From: Paraspadella gotoi
Taxonomy: Eukaryota > Chaetognatha
Length of the DNA: 64,000 nucleotides
Direction of reading: 5' to 3'
NCBI GenBank assembly: GCA_051294375.1
Contig: CM119268.1
Span: forward strand, 21,139,869-21,203,868
Positions 12,436-29,939 of the stretch are shown here, one piece after another; position 1 is the stretch's first letter; every line of letters starts with the position of its first letter. Below the pieces are notes generated by a model that worked only from the letters and a program-made list of their open reading frames with translations, searched no databases and was not told where the DNA came from. Both the position numbers and the translations under genes were made by a program.

Positions 12436-13351
12436 ACATTTATAATCTTTAATAATGATATTTAAATCAATATCATCAAAAGAAAAGCACGTTTTAATTC
12501 ATTTCCTCTCGATCGATCGCGTTCATCAGATTTAAACGATGATTTAATTAAATCCGGGTTCTAATCTAAGTCTCCAAGTGGAAAGAATATCACTACATCC
12601 GGACTTTTATACAAAGTCTTACTTTTTGAATAGATTATATATAAATAAATGATCGATTTAAAATTATTTGTCAGAAATATAAACTTTTAAAATTTTGCTT
12701 TAATGAGCAAATACTGTATTTTTTATAGGCTTTGGATAATTTAACCCAGTGCTATAAGATCATAGTATTTTACTTTACCCAAATTTTTTTTCTCACTTGT
12801 TCCTACATTTTTGTTTGTAAATTTTAAAATACAAATACTAAAATTAACTTTTAGTTTTTAATTTAAAGTTTTTCAATTTAAACCATTTACGTCGTCAATT
12901 TATTTCGAGACTCAACATCGCGAAGCCAAATGAATGTCTTTTTTCTCTCATGACTCTGTCCCTGTCTCGCTCAGTCTCAACAACTCCATCTCTGTCAGGT
13001 ATTTTCTATTTTGAACGTTTTCTTAGAGTTCTGATTTGTCTCTGGGTAGAGTTAAGATCTTAAACTCTTAACTCCATCTCATTTAATTATTATTAGATTT
13101 TAAATCTTTTGTTTAAAAAAATGTGTGATCAATATTTTCTTTAATAAAGTTAAAAATCATTGATATAAAAATTTGTAAGTTTTCTAATTATTTTTATTTT
13201 AAATTTTAAATATTTTATAAGTATTTCTCTTTTCTCTTTATGGCGAAATTCAGATTCTAGTCGTGGATTTTTTTGAGCTCGGAACCTTTTATCGATGCCG
13301 AGGAAATTTGATCCAGCGACGATGAAATGAGAGAAGGAAAAACCGAGAGAG
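12436..13351. other. AT-rich gene-free stretch
   Basis: Begins with an AT-rich motif (taatgatatttaaatca) resembling the 32-bp minisatellite at 57768-58005. Otherwise AT-rich with no recognised feature. Confidence 0.5.
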
Positions 13352-13640
13352 GAATGTGGAAAAGGGATGTGGAAAAGGGATGTGGAAAAGGGATGTGGAT
13401 AGGAGATGTAGAAAAGGGATGAGGAGAGGAGATGTGAAGAGAAGCTGTGGAAAAGGGATGTGGTTAAGGGATGGTGTTAGGGGATGTGGAAAATAGATCT
13501 AGAAAAAGGATGTGGAAAAGAGATATGGAATAGGGATGTAAAAAGGGATATGTTAAAAGAGATATGGAAAAGGGGTGTGAAAAAGGGGTGTGTGGGTTTT
13601 TCTGGACGGGAATGTGGATAAAGAATGAGATGAGAAAGGG
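13352..13640. repeat. 14-bp minisatellite (gatgtggaaaaggg)n
   Basis: Clear 14-bp units at the start, degrading toward the 3' end into gatatggaa and gagatgtag variants. The reverse complement of the same word (cacatcccttttcc) recurs at 54771-54900. Confidence 0.85.
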
Positions 13641-13854
13641 ATGTGGAGTTTTTGTGGTTGGGTCTGTGTCAGAGAACTGTTTGGCTGACAAATCGATTGT
13701 GGAAGAGGATGTATTGAATTCATGTTGTATCGAATTGTATAGTTTAATCACCATTTAATTATAATTGGACTAATTATTTATTATTTATTTACCTTTCCTA
13801 AGTTTTGACACAATCATTTTAACCCGCGATATTTTTCCTATGAACACGAAGGGC

Positions 13855-14083
13855 TCCATTACTTCCTCGCCCTCTCGCCCCAACTTTACTTCCTTGCCCT
13901 TTCGCCCCAACATTACTTCGTCGCCCTCTCGCCCCAACATTACCTTCTCGCTCTCTCGCCCCAACATTATTTCCACGCTCTCTGCCCTAACATTATTTCC
14001 TCGACCTCTGCCCTAACATTATTTCCACGCCCTCTGCCCTAACATTATTTCCACACCCTCTGCCCTACCATTACTTCTTCCAT
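13855..14083. repeat. 26-28-bp minisatellite
   Basis: About 8-9 units built on gccctctcgccccaacatta followed by cttcctc-type spacers; later units shorten to 26 bp with ctctgccctaac. The minus strand reads as a 9-residue repeat (GREGEEVML-like), an effect of the 27-bp period. Confidence 0.85.
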
Positions 14084-14468
14084 TTCTTCCAACCCGAGGT
14101 CCTGAATCCCATACGGAGATGTAGTAATCCAGATCATAAACTTGACCTAATTTATCTTTTTATTTGTCTCCCGCGGAAAAGAAGACATTTATTTTTTTCC
14201 CTTTCTCTTTGAATAAAAGATAAAGCGAAATTTGCAAAATGGGTAGAGAATATAGTGCGTCAACTGCCAAATGATACTGAAAATTAAATACTCTTGTTTC
14301 ACTTACGGAATTCTATTTGTAGTATACTGTTCGTATTAAGAAATCGAATTATTTCAATCGTTAATTATTTTTCTTATTTATTTAAAATTTAAAAGTTTTT
14401 AAAAAAATTAAAGGAAGATTTTTAAGGGCTGATATAAAATGGCGCGTTTTTTTTGGACGTTACTGTAT
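14084..14468. other. Gene-free stretch
   Basis: AT-rich from 14210 on. No recognised feature. Confidence 0.5.
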
Positions 14469-14479
14469 TTATTCTGTGT

Positions 14480-14650
14480 CGTAGTCGTTAAGATACAACT
14501 TGATACAGTCAGTTAAGCAGCAGTACTGAGCAGTCGTGTAGCATTTTACTGAACCTCCTCGCATTTTGGGTTCAATCCCAATGTTTCCCCCATATTTTGG
14601 CAAATTGTCACGAGACAAAAAAATGAAATAAAGCACGTCTCCACGTTGCC
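14480..14650 (+). repeat. Possible tRNA-related SINE fragment
   Basis: Contains gggttcaatccc (14567-14578), close to a Pol III B box and able to form a tggg/ccca stem, preceded by agttaagcagcagtactgag and followed by an A-rich segment. One base is missing from the expected T-loop. There is a single copy in the window, so the call rests on the B-box-like motif only. Confidence 0.2.
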
Positions 14651-14947
14651 ATGCCAACCTCATAAAACCAGTGAGATGCCCCTCGCGGTCCGCAGCCCGT
14701 GACTCACCAACGAATAATTCAATTTGTTCATTAGAAAGAGCAAATGGAACGAGCTTTGTGCTCCATTTCTTAACTGTCTCAATTTCCCAACTCCTAAGTC
14801 AAGTTTCTCTTTAATATGGATGCAATTTACGCCCTAAGAGACGAATAAAGACGAAAAGCGAAAAAAAGAGCAAAAAAAGCAAAAAAGGAAAAAAAAAAGC
14901 TCAAGTTAAATTCATCCGGCAGACTTTTTTTTAATTCTAATTTTCAA

Positions 14948-15090
<143 letters not shown>

Positions 15091-15179
15091 CACTCAGTGT
15101 CTGTCTCTCTGAATAGACTTTATTTTCTCGCCTTAACTAAATCGAATTCTTTTGAATCTGAAAAATCCCAAAATCACAA

Positions 15180-15908
15180 CTCTTACAAAAGAGAGAGAGC
15201 GAGAGGCTGAGGGAGAGATTCCTCGCCACTGGATCGAGAAATTCCCGAAGGAGGGGAAGGGAGAAACGGAGGAAAGAAAAGAGACGATGGAGGAAAGGAA
15301 AGAAGAAAAGACGGAGGAAAGAAAGAGGAGATATTAAAGGCAGATAAAAAAAGGGACAAATGGAGAGAAATTGGTAAGAATTAGTGGAAAAAAGAAAAAG
15401 AGAGAAGTTAGAAAAAAAAAAGAAAGATTGTAGATTAAAACAGATCAATGGAAAAAGATTAGTAAAAATGGAACTGAAATAAAAAGGACAAGAAAGAGAA
15501 AAAAAAAAAGAAAATGAATATTGATGTTAGAATGAGAATCTTTTGAAGAGAAAAAGAAATAGAATACAATAGAATAAAATAGTATATATATATATATATT
15601 TATATATTTATATATATATCTATTTTCCTTTCACTCTCAAATCAAATCTCTCTCTCTGCCATATCTAGTCATCATGAGAGAGAAAAAACGTAAAAATTGA
15701 ATATTTAAAAGCGAAGTTTTTAATCGCTGCGAAAATATTAATTAGTTAATCCATTTTTGGCTCAGATTTTTGATTTTTTTTTTTTTAAATTTGATAAAAT
15801 TTTATTTTTATTTTTATTTTCGTTGACGTCGATGGCCAAAAATTATTCCGCGGAGTAAACACGATCGTTTCGTAGGAGGGAGTTTGTTTTCGTTTCGTAC
15901 GATAGAGA
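15180..15908. other. Purine-rich then AT-rich gene-free stretch
   Basis: GAAAG-rich sequence to 15560, an AT dinucleotide tract at 15583-15618, then AT-rich sequence up to the N gap. No recognised gene. Confidence 0.55.
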
Positions 15909-16228
15909 NNNNNNNNNNNNNNNNNNNNNNNNNNNNNNNNNNNNNNNNNNNNNNNNNNNNNNNNNNNNNNNNNNNNNNNNNNNNNNNNNNNNNNNNNNNN
16001 NNNNNNNNNNNNNNNNNNNNNNNNNNNNNNNNNNNNNNNNNNNNNNNNNNNNNNNNNNNNNNNNNNNNNNNNNNNNNNNNNNNNNNNNNNNNNNNNNNNN
16101 NNNNNNNNNNNNNNNNNNNNNNNNNNNNNNNNNNNNNNNNNNNNNNNNNNNNNNNNNNNNNNNNNNNNNNNNNNNNNNNNNNNNNNNNNNNNNNNNNNNN
16201 NNNNNNNNNNNNNNNNNNNNNNNNNNNN

Positions 16229-16260
<32 letters not shown>

Positions 16261-17188
16261 GCGAAAAATAGAGAAGGAGCGATGGAGAGAGAGCGATAGA
16301 CGGATGGAGAGAAAGAAGGAAAAAAATCGTTTCTCATGATAACGTTGACGAGAGACAGAGGAAGAAGAGGAAGAAGAGGAGGAGGAGAAAGAGAATATAA
16401 AAAAGTAAAAGAAGGAAAAGAAAAAGGAAGACAATAGAAATAAGAAGAGAGGATAAAAGCAAACAAGCAAAATAAAGCAAAGTAGAGGAAGAGGGAAAAA
16501 AGGAAAAGAGAAGCTGAGGAAGAGGAGAAGGAGAAAGAAAGGGAAGTTGGGAAGCAGAAAGAGGAGGAGGAGGGAAAAAAGGAGCAGGAAAAAGAGAGGA
16601 AGGGGCGGAGGAAAGGGAAGAGGAGGAAGAAAAAGAGGAAAGGAGGAGGAAGAGGAGGAAAGGGAAGAAAGGGAGGAAAGAGAGGAGGAAATGGAGGATG
16701 AAGGGGAGGAGGAAGAGGAGGAGCAACGTGCCACGAAAAATCCTGACGAGCCACGTCTGCTGCCGGTCCCATGCCCAGTCTTTCGAGGACGACGACGACG
16801 ACGACGNNNNNNNNNNNNNNNNNNNNNNNNNNNNNNNNNNNNNNNNNNNNNNNNNNNNNNNNNNNNNNNNNNNNNNNNNNNNNNNNNNNNNNNNNNNNNN
16901 NNNNNNNNNNNNNNNNNNNNNNNNNNNNNNNNNNNNNNNNNNNNNNNNNNNNNNNNNNNNNNNNNNNNNNNNNNNNNNNNNNNNNNNNNNNNNNNNNNNN
17001 NNNNNNNNNNNNNNNNNNNNNNNNNNNNNNNNNNNNNNNNNNNNNNNNNNNNNNNNNNNNNNNNNNNNNNNNNNNNNNNNNNNNNNNNNNNNNNNNNNNN
17101 NNNNNNNNNNNNNNNNNNNNNNNNNNNNNNNNNNNNNNNNNNNNNNNNNNNNNNNNNNNNNNNNNNNNNNNNNNNNNNNNNNNNNNNN
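15909..17188. other. Two N gaps around purine-rich sequence
   Basis: N at 15909-16228 (320) and 16807-17188 (382). Between them lies (GA)n at 16229-16257 and about 400 bp of AAG/GGA-rich sequence (16340-16720). Both gaps begin or end in simple repeats, the usual cause of a break. Confidence 0.95.
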
Positions 17189-17300
17189 ATTATGATGATG
17201 ATGATAATGATGATGTTGATGATGATAATAATGATGATGATAATGATGATGATGATGATGACGATGATGATAATGTTTATGATAATAATGATGATATTTT
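17189..17300. repeat. (GAT)n microsatellite
   Basis: Interrupted GAT/AAT triplets directly after the N gap. Confidence 0.9.
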
Positions 17301-17473
17301 TCCGCCAGAATGAGAGGGAACGATGACCAAAAAAACAAATTAAGGAAAATTTGGAAATTTTGAAAACAAAACTGAAGATTAGAGGAAAAAGATTAAAGGA
17401 AATATGAGATAATTGTAAAAATTTGATTTAATTAAAGAAATTGTGCGTATTTATACGTGTGTGAATTAAAAAT

Positions 17474-17474
<1 letters not shown>

Positions 17475-17565
<91 letters not shown>
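17475..17565. repeat. (AAT)n microsatellite
   Basis: About 30 perfect AAT triplets. Confidence 0.97.
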
Positions 17566-17700
17566 TAATTATAAAGTTAAATTACGACAGGAATACGTCA
17601 ATAATATGAAGGCGTCGTTGATGACGAAAGCAACAACAACAACAACAACAACAAGCATCCACGCCCGACGACGCCCGTTGCTCTCGACGATTATGTCGCC

Positions 17701-17702
17701 AC

Positions 17703-17769
<67 letters not shown>

Positions 17770-17847
17770 ACAAGTAGATTTGGATGCCGAGGATTTTTAT
17801 CCCGGAAATGGGCTTCTAAACGACGACGACGACGACGACGACGACGA
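17701..17847. repeat. (ACG)n microsatellites
   Basis: Pure ACG triplets at 17701-17763 and again at 17819-17847, separated by a 55-bp non-repeat segment. A CAA triplet run lies at 17632-17652. Reading frames are poly-Thr, poly-Asp or poly-Arg. Confidence 0.95.
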
Positions 17848-17904
17848 CCCCCACAATTCAAAACATTCATTAAATTGTTTTCATCTTCTGCTTCTTTTTA
17901 GGTT

Positions 17905-18255
17905 CGATGCTTCGCTTTTTCTTTTCCTTTGACGCTCAACTATCAACGCCCTTCTCTTTAGCCCGCCTCGTCCCTTCTCTTTTTCTTTTCCTTTGGCGNN
18001 NNNNNNNNNNNNNNNNNNNNNNNNNNNNNNNNNNNNNNNNNNNNNNNNNNNNNNNNNNNNNNNNNNNNNNNNNNNNNNNNNNNNNNNNNNNNNNNNNNNN
18101 NNNNNNNNNNNNNNNNNNNNNNNNNNNNNNNNNNNNNNNNNNNNNNNNNNNNNNNNNNNNNNNNNNNNNNNNNNNNNNNNNNNNNNNNNNNNCCTTCTTT
18201 TTATTTTCCTTTGACGCCTTTCTCTTTAGCCCGCCTCGTCCCTTCTTTTCCTCGG
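17905..18255. repeat. Minisatellite (unit ~50-75 bp) interrupted by a gap
   Basis: The words cttttcctttgacgc, ttctctttagcccgcctcgt and cccttct recur in order before and after the N gap at 17999-18192. The gap was probably caused by this tandem repeat. Confidence 0.7.
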
Positions 18256-18572
18256 GAGAGACCACACCAAATCACCACGCCACATTAGCATAGCACATTG
18301 CCACAGCAAATCATCACATATAATCACACTTTAAATTTTCGAAATAACTCTTTCTCAATGATCATCAACAGCTTTCGGTGATAGCAACTATCATTACTCT
18401 CGAGTTTTATCACAAAAAGTCGGTTATCATAAGGATTTCTCTTTCTCCTTCATTTTCTCTCTCACCACTTATCACCAAATTCACTCTTTTTTTTCTTCTT
18501 AATCCTAAAGACAAAAAAGAATAAAGAAACAAATAAATGAAAAAAAAGGAAAGAAAAGAAAAGAGAAACTAA

Positions 18573-18597
18573 TATATTGGTTGTACCAATTTCATAT
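18573..18597 (-). repeat. DR1 end fragment
   Basis: tatattggttgtaccaattt is the reverse complement of the DR1 start. Only this end is recognisable. The surrounding 18256-18830 is AT-rich with no gene. Confidence 0.5.
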
Positions 18598-19030
18598 TTA
18601 TGAATATTGAATTAACTTCCAAAACAAAAAGAAATTCACATTTTTGTTTTTGTTTTTAATTCCGATTCAACTAGTGAGTCATTTACTTACAAATTGGTTT
18701 ACAACTAATCAATTTAGTGTAAGGCTGATTATAGTTAATTATAATAATTCATGATTTAAACGGACATCATATGTAATTTCCATTCTGTCTTTCGTGATTT
18801 TCACATCAGCTCCTTTCTCTCCTTACGCCTTCTTTTTCCTAACTTTTCCTCCTTCCTCCCTTTCCTCCCCCTTCCTCCCTCTCCTTTCCTTCCTCCCCTC
18901 TTCCCCGTCCCCTTTCCTCTCCTTCCTCCCTCTCTTTATTCCTCCTTTCCTTCCTCCCCCTGGAAGACACGTTGGGGGCATCGAATATTCGCCCCTTAAT
19001 CTCTCTCTCATTCTTCAAAACGAGGGAAAG

Positions 19031-20499
<1,469 letters not shown>

Positions 20500-20559
20500 G
20501 GATATTCCGCGCTGCTCCCTTGTCTCGGGCCAGTGGACCGCGACAAATAACATTGCGTC

Positions 20560-20700
20560 GCTCCGTAAAAAATGACGCCGGGACTCGGGACCTGAAACCG
20601 GCGTCCCATCAACCACGCCCCCCCCAAGACCTCAAACTTGGGACCTAAGGTCTCCCAAGAAACAGGCGTCGTATCACCCACGCCCCTTGAGACCGCACAG
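20560..20700. repeat. Two-unit GC-rich repeat
   Basis: The words gggacct, ggcgtc, atca and ccacgcccc occur in the same order twice (about 20587-20630 and 20641-20689). It is GC-rich in an AT-rich context, possibly a fragment of an interspersed repeat. Class unknown. Confidence 0.35.
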
Positions 20701-21644
20701 TGTATTTTTAGTTTCACTTTACAAAACCAAACAGTGTAATTATAAAAAAGTCGGGAAATATTATTTCCATTCTCTCTCCCCAGATAACAGAGTTTATCTC
20801 TAAACTCTGAATCAGCAGGGCGATTTTTTGTTCCAACGAATTTCCCGTTCCAAACCCCACAGTGGTTTCACGAGATCTCACAATCAAACGTCAAACTTCT
20901 CACTACTCAAGCCCTCGGGACGACCTTCTATTCTCGTCACGAACCCAACGCACAACATCCTAGTCTATTAAGGATTGTACGAAGTCAGAGGACAAAATAG
21001 TAACTCTTTTCACGAATTAATTGATGCGACCGTAATTTCACACCGACTCACCTCCCATTTGACCCAAGCCGAGGAACACACCCTCCCGACCGTGCGCTCT
21101 ATCCACCGTGCTCAATACTTTTAACCACGTTGGCACAAGCGAGACGAACCTAAGGTGAATGCGTCAGTGGTTGGTGACGCCTCTGAGAGTCAGAAGCTCG
21201 GAATGCTAACAGGTGTTGGACACTAACGGCAAATCATCTGGGAGCATAACATAATATTTACAGAGGTTATGTCTATTTTACAAATACCAAACAAAGGAAA
21301 CGAATGAGAGTATCAAAATCTCAAAATCTTTCATACATTCGCTTTTATCACAAAAAATTATTTTCGAATTAGAAGTCTCGTGATCACTTTCCGCTTTAGC
21401 CGAACTTCGTTAAAACCGAATTTCACTCAATCCGTTAACTTCCTTTTTAACTCCTTCACATTTCGCGGTGAGATTTCGTCCGTGAAGGTCGTGCGAGAGA
21501 GAAACGTGAAAATCACCAAATCATTAAATTTAAAAATCGTTTTTCACCCAAAATTAATTTTTTTTATTAGTTGATTAACTTTTTTTTTAACCTTCGTTAG
21601 GCTGAGGTTTTTTTCCTCTTAAGATTTAAAAGATGAGGATGAAC

Positions 21645-21648
<4 letters not shown>
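20701..21648. other. Gene-free stretch
   Basis: Mixed composition. The segment at 21077-21115, read on the minus strand, contains gcacggtggatagagcg, similar to a tRNA 5' half, but I find no matching B box or cloverleaf and do not call a tRNA. Confidence 0.4.

Positions 21649-21718
<70 letters not shown>
21649..21718. repeat. (CT)n microsatellite
   Basis: About 70 bp of CT dinucleotides, followed at 21770-21900 by a GAGGAA-rich purine tract. Confidence 0.97.
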
Positions 21719-21721
<3 letters not shown>

Positions 21722-21984
21722 CACACGATGGAAAGGCCACGTCGCCCGGTGACATTCGCAAGAACATGAGGAGACGAAGGGAGCAGAGAGGAAGAAGAGA
21801 GAGGAATAGAAGAGAGGAAGAGAAGAGAGGAAGAGGAGAGAGGAAGAGGAGAGAGGAAGAGGAGAGAGGAATAGGAGAGAGGAAGAGGAAGAGGGGGAAG
21901 TAAATTGGATAAGATTACATTGCTCAATTTTACAAAAGCGCCCATATCTGTTCCTAATCACTGAGTAATTTGTTAACTCAACTA

Positions 21985-22055
21985 TATTCTAACCCTAATA
22001 ACTTAACTGCTAACCTAATCCCTAACCTAATTCAAAGTCCCTAATCCTAACTAAT
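21985..22055. repeat. Short degenerate telomere-related tract
   Basis: Words taaccctaa, taacctaatccctaac and ccctaatcctaac in about 70 bp. They resemble the 25-bp CTAACC-type minisatellite of the palindrome arms (41655-41875) but are short and irregular. Confidence 0.4.
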
Positions 22056-22429
22056 TAATAGATGTGGGCAATTGTAATAGTTTGCATTAATAGAAAAAAA
22101 GGTAATTAAGAATTTGTGTATTCGAAAGAGCAAATGACAATTTCGAAAATTTGCTTCATATATACGATTTGTCTAAAACTTGAAAATCGTGAAAAATCAC
22201 TCGAGATAAAAACAAAAGAAAAACAATAAATATTAATCAAGATTTTTGTTTCAAATTCGCGTTTTAGGGGAATTTTTTATTTTTTTTTTGTATTGCGAGG
22301 TTCAATCAAAAAACTGACAAGAGAGAGAAACTGTAGTGAATAACAATGGAACCAGTGAGGAAGAAAGTGAAAAAGAGGAAGAGAGGAAAAGACATGATGA
22401 GGAAAGGATGAAGTTAAGGGGGAGAAAAA

Positions 22430-22745
22430 AGAAAAGAGAAAAAAGAAAATAGAAAAAAGAAAAAAATAGAAAAAAGAAAATAGAAATAGAAAAAAGAAAA
22501 TATAAAAAAGAAAAAAATTAGAAAAAATAGAAAAAGAATTAAAAGAAAACAGAAAAAGAAAATTAAAAAAAGAGAAAATAGAAAAAAAATAGAAAAAGAA
22601 TGAAAAGAAATAGAAAAAAGAAAATAGAAAATAGAAAAAGAAAAAAGAAAAAAATAGAAAATAGAAAAAAGAAAAATAATAAAAAAGGGGAAACGTAACG
22701 AGGAAAGTTTTTTTTTTTTTAAATTAAGTTTAGACTTTAACATTC
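22430..22745. repeat. A-rich GAAAAA/TAGAAAA tract
   Basis: About 260 bp of irregular GAAAA and TAGAAAA words. It ends near ctagtgcggagtac (22746), the reverse complement of the DR1 words gtactccgcactag, so a DR1 end fragment may lie there. Confidence 0.6.
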
Positions 22746-23056
22746 TAGTGCGGAGTACTATAGTACTTCTCTCGCCGTGCGTCGCTGTTACAATTCCTGG
22801 TTATCCAAGTTCTGGATAAAATTCATCGCGACCTGTTTAAACATGCCCGTCCCAGCAAGCGGTCACTGAGGGTCAGCGGCCCTTACGAGAGTATTTACCA
22901 CGCGCTGATAAAGTTAGATATTAGTAGATAATTGCACAATATCACATACATAAAATAGTGATTATTAAAAGAATGAGGAGCTAAACGGCGAAAGGTGACC
23001 CGTAAAGAAGGCGGCATTCGGAGTGAAAGGAAAAGAAAAGGAAATGGACGAGAAGA

Positions 23057-23059
23057 AAA

Positions 23060-23113
<54 letters not shown>

Positions 23114-23185
23114 AGAGGAGGAGAGAGAGAAGAGAGAGAGAGAGAGAGAAAGAAGAGAGAAAGAGAAATGAGAGAGGGAAAGAGA
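23057..23185. repeat. (GA)n-rich tract
   Basis: Interrupted GA dinucleotides with GAA slips. Confidence 0.9.
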
Positions 23186-23429
23186 GAATGCTGTCAGAAA
23201 AAAGGGCGCAAAGGTTACTTGCTTTTTTTACTGGTCGCTCTCTTGAGGTCAGCTTCGTCGGGTTTCAATCCGATCTCGTATCTTCTCCGGGCGAGATGGA
23301 GCGAGATGGCTGGAGGGACAGTTATGGATAGTTAAGTACAGTCAAGTACATTCTGGGACAGTCGGGGACTTCGAAGTTTTCTCCGGAATCATTTCTGGCC
23401 AAGCAAAGCTCGCCCAATTTATTTTTGAT

Positions 23430-23665
23430 CGACCGAGGGTCAGACCTGGTTAAAAGTCGCTCTGTCTGACCCGGATGGGTTGCCCAGGGTTAGACCCGGT
23501 TAGATATCGCAGGGTTTGACACAATTGTGTCGCCAAGGGCCTAACCTGGCTGGGTCTGACCCGGATGAAGATGGGAGAATCTGACCCCGTAATGCCGTCC
23601 AGGGTCTGACTCCGACAGACGTTTTTCGGTCTGACCTCTTTGTATCGCCCGTGGACTGACAGAGG
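23430..23665. repeat. Degenerate ~47-bp tandem repeat
   Basis: About five diverged units marked by recurring ctgacccggatgg, agggttagacccgg, agggtctgac and cggtctgacc words. GC-rich. No coding pattern. Confidence 0.5.
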
Positions 23666-23749
23666 TCGTGCAGAGTCGCGTTATGAAGCGACGATGTTTG
23701 GTCTTCTTTCGCGGGCGAGGGAATTCGGGGGTCAAAGGGTGAAATCCGG

Positions 23750-23945
23750 TGGGGAGGAAGAGGAGGAGGAGGGAGAGAAGGAGGAGGAGAAAGAAGAGGA
23801 GGGAGAGAAGGAGGGAGAGGAAGAGAATGGAGAGACGGAGGAGGAGGAGGGAGAGAAGAGGAAGAGGAGGGTGAGAAGAAGGAGGAGGAGGAGAAGGCAG
23901 AAAAGGAGGAGGAGGAGGAGGAAGAGGATGAGGAAGACAAGGGGT
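23750..23945. repeat. GGA-rich purine tract
   Basis: GAGGA and GGAGAA words for almost 200 bp, read as poly-Glu or poly-Arg on plus and poly-Ser/Pro/Leu on minus. Simple sequence, not a gene. Confidence 0.85.
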
Positions 23946-24050
23946 CATTTAGGAAACCTGGGGGGGTGGTACAATTTGAGGGACAAAATAAGGGGTGATG
24001 CGTCTTTTAGTGAGGTGAAGGAAAAGTGATTTGTTGGATCTTTAGTTGTG

Positions 24051-24222
24051 TATGATATGAATTAGTTCAACCAATTTAAAAATTATTCGGTCATTAAATA
24101 GAAAAGCTTTGTACGTGCCTGACTTTGGACATCTTGCAGGCTTTCAATCAAGTCTCTAACATTCTAGTTTACTCACTCCGAGAGTGATTGGTTTGACTAA
24201 TAATAAAATGTCATAATATTCT
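24051..24222 (+). repeat. Diverged DR1 copy
   Basis: Keeps the DR1 order: tgaattagttcaaccaat, gcctgactttggac, caggctttcaatcaagt, tagtttactcactccgagag, attggtttgactaataa. Internal segments are deleted. Confidence 0.7.
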
Positions 24223-24379
24223 TTTATCTGTGAGACTAGTGAGGCATTATTTGGAACCGTGACACTGAGGAGCTGTGAAACCTACTGTGAGACTGTGATC
24301 AGTTTTTCTCTGGCACAATGAGAATCTGTGAGATAATAATAGGGCTGGTGAGACCATTGGTTGAGGTGAATCACTTGTG

Positions 24380-24612
24380 AGATACGGTAAGACCCTGGGG
24401 GCTGCGGTAAGACCCCGCGGGGGGCAGTAAGACCGCGGGAGATGGAAGACCCGAGGGTTAGTAAGACGCTATGGGGTGAAAGCCGAGGTGAAAGCGGTAA
24501 GACCCTAAGAAGGGCGGAAAAAACCAAAGTGGGGGAGCGGCAAGACCCAGAGGGGCGCGGTAAGACCCAGAGGGGCGCGGTAAGACCCCGAGGGGGGCGG
24601 TAAGACCCCTTG
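24380..24612. repeat. 20-bp G-rich minisatellite
   Basis: Units of the form aagaccccgaggggggcggt, clearest at 24541-24612 and degenerate upstream. The G-runs on the plus strand could favour G-quadruplex formation (inference). Confidence 0.8.
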
Positions 24613-24711
24613 GAGGTCGACCGGACGAATAAATCGAAGCTTTCGGTTCAGAGGCGGAAAAGGAAGGAAGGAGCACTCTTGTTGCGACTGGGATTATTGA
24701 GCGAGAAGTAT

Positions 24712-24744
24712 CTCTCTCTCTCTCTTTCTCTCTCTCCTCTCCTC

Positions 24745-24797
<53 letters not shown>
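24712..24797. repeat. (CT)n-rich tract
   Basis: Interrupted CT dinucleotides. Confidence 0.9.
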
Positions 24798-24799
<2 letters not shown>

Positions 24800-25116
24800 A
24801 AGTAGTAGGGACGATCCCTTCTTCACAATAACCGAGAAAACAAAGCCGAAGTTTCCGTAAAAGAATCGGGAAATATTTTTTTTCTTTTTTCTTTTTTTCT
24901 TTTTTTGTAGAAATCCGTTTAAAATAAAAAGCTTCTTTTTAAGTTGTTGCAATAGTTGTTGTTGTGGTTGTTGTTGTCATCAATGTTTTAATTCCCTTGT
25001 CTAAATTTTCCTCCTAGGTCGATGTAGTTGTTGTCATCGCCGATCATCAACGTCGTTGCTGTTATTGTCATTCCCACGATCCTTGTCATCGTCAAAATCC
25101 TTCTTTTCTCGTTTTA

Positions 25117-25176
<60 letters not shown>

Positions 25177-25200
25177 TTCGTCGTCGTCGTCGTCGTCGTC
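25117..25200. repeat. (GTC)n microsatellite
   Basis: Nearly pure GTC triplets with two interruptions (gcc, ttc). Further degenerate GTT/GTC triplets lie at 24955-25080. Confidence 0.95.
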
Positions 25201-27891
<2,691 letters not shown>

Positions 27892-28087
27892 TCTAGTCGT
27901 CGAGTACATTTTTGTTGTTGTTGTAGTAATCATTTTTGTCATCATCCGTGCCATAATTTTCCTACTCTTCGTCTCTCTTCTTCCTCCTCTTCCTCAACCT
28001 CCTCCTCCTCCCCCTCTTCCTCCTCTTCCTCCTCTTCCTTCATCAAATCATTTTTCAAGATTCTTCTTCTCGTCATTCTTTTAGAGT

Positions 28088-28257
28088 GTTTCGTCGTCAT
28101 CGTCGTCGTCTTTATCGTCGTCGTCATCGTCGTCGTCATCTTTGTTCGTCAATGTCATTATCGTCGTCTTCCACTTCGTTGTCATCGTCATTGCCGTCGT
28201 CGTCGTTATCCTTGTTGTTGTTATGATCGTCGTCGTTTTCGTTGTTAAACTCATCAA

Positions 28258-28303
<46 letters not shown>

Positions 28304-28388
28304 TTCAACGCCGTCAAGAGACGTTGTTTGGAATCGATGACACCGAAAAAGAATTGCGTCACAACACCGACACCCGACTCAGCAGCAA

Positions 28389-28424
<36 letters not shown>

Positions 28425-28500
28425 GCCGCCGACATTGACAACGACGACGAAAAGAACGACGACGAAGACGACGACAAAGACGACGACTGCGTCGTAAACA
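28088..28500. repeat. Triplet-repeat block (GTC, CCG, ACG)
   Basis: Degenerate GTC triplets 28088-28250, pure GTC 28254-28303, CCG 28390-28430 and ACG-type 28440-28490. The 85-bp island between (28304-28389) is not repetitive but shows no recognised function. Confidence 0.85.
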
Positions 28501-28599
28501 ATTCTGATTCTAACCCCGACTTAACCAAGTGAAACATCGAGAGCGAAGATATTTAAATATCATCTCCAAAGGGCAACGAGTATTATTATACAGATGGTT

Positions 28600-28835
28600 A
28601 TTTTATAAAATTAGTACAACCTATATAACATTATCCATTCGTTAGTTAAATAATATACATATGTATATATAATATTATATATATATAAATTTTGCCACTT
28701 GACTTTGGACAGTCCTCCATCCCTCTTCCAAGATAACAACAAAGCAAGAACCTGCAAGCTTTCCATCAAGACACTCACAGTATAGATTTAGTCCCAGAGC
28801 CCCTGGCTTCCCCATCAATAAAATGGTATAATGTT
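28600..28835 (+). repeat. DR1 copy with AT insertion
   Basis: DR1 order from ttagtacaacctatataaca through cacttgactttggacag, aacctgcaagctttccatca and cctggcttccccatcaat. An AT-rich tract (28653-28690) replaces the usual segment before ccacttgac. Confidence 0.75.

Positions 28836-29939
<1,104 letters not shown>

Noticed and set aside
15814-16734. Long minus frames of ~300 codons
   Set aside because: They run through 320 N and purine-rich simple sequence.
21077-21115. tRNA-like 5' half on minus
   Set aside because: A-box-like words are present, but no B box or acceptor stem at the right distance.
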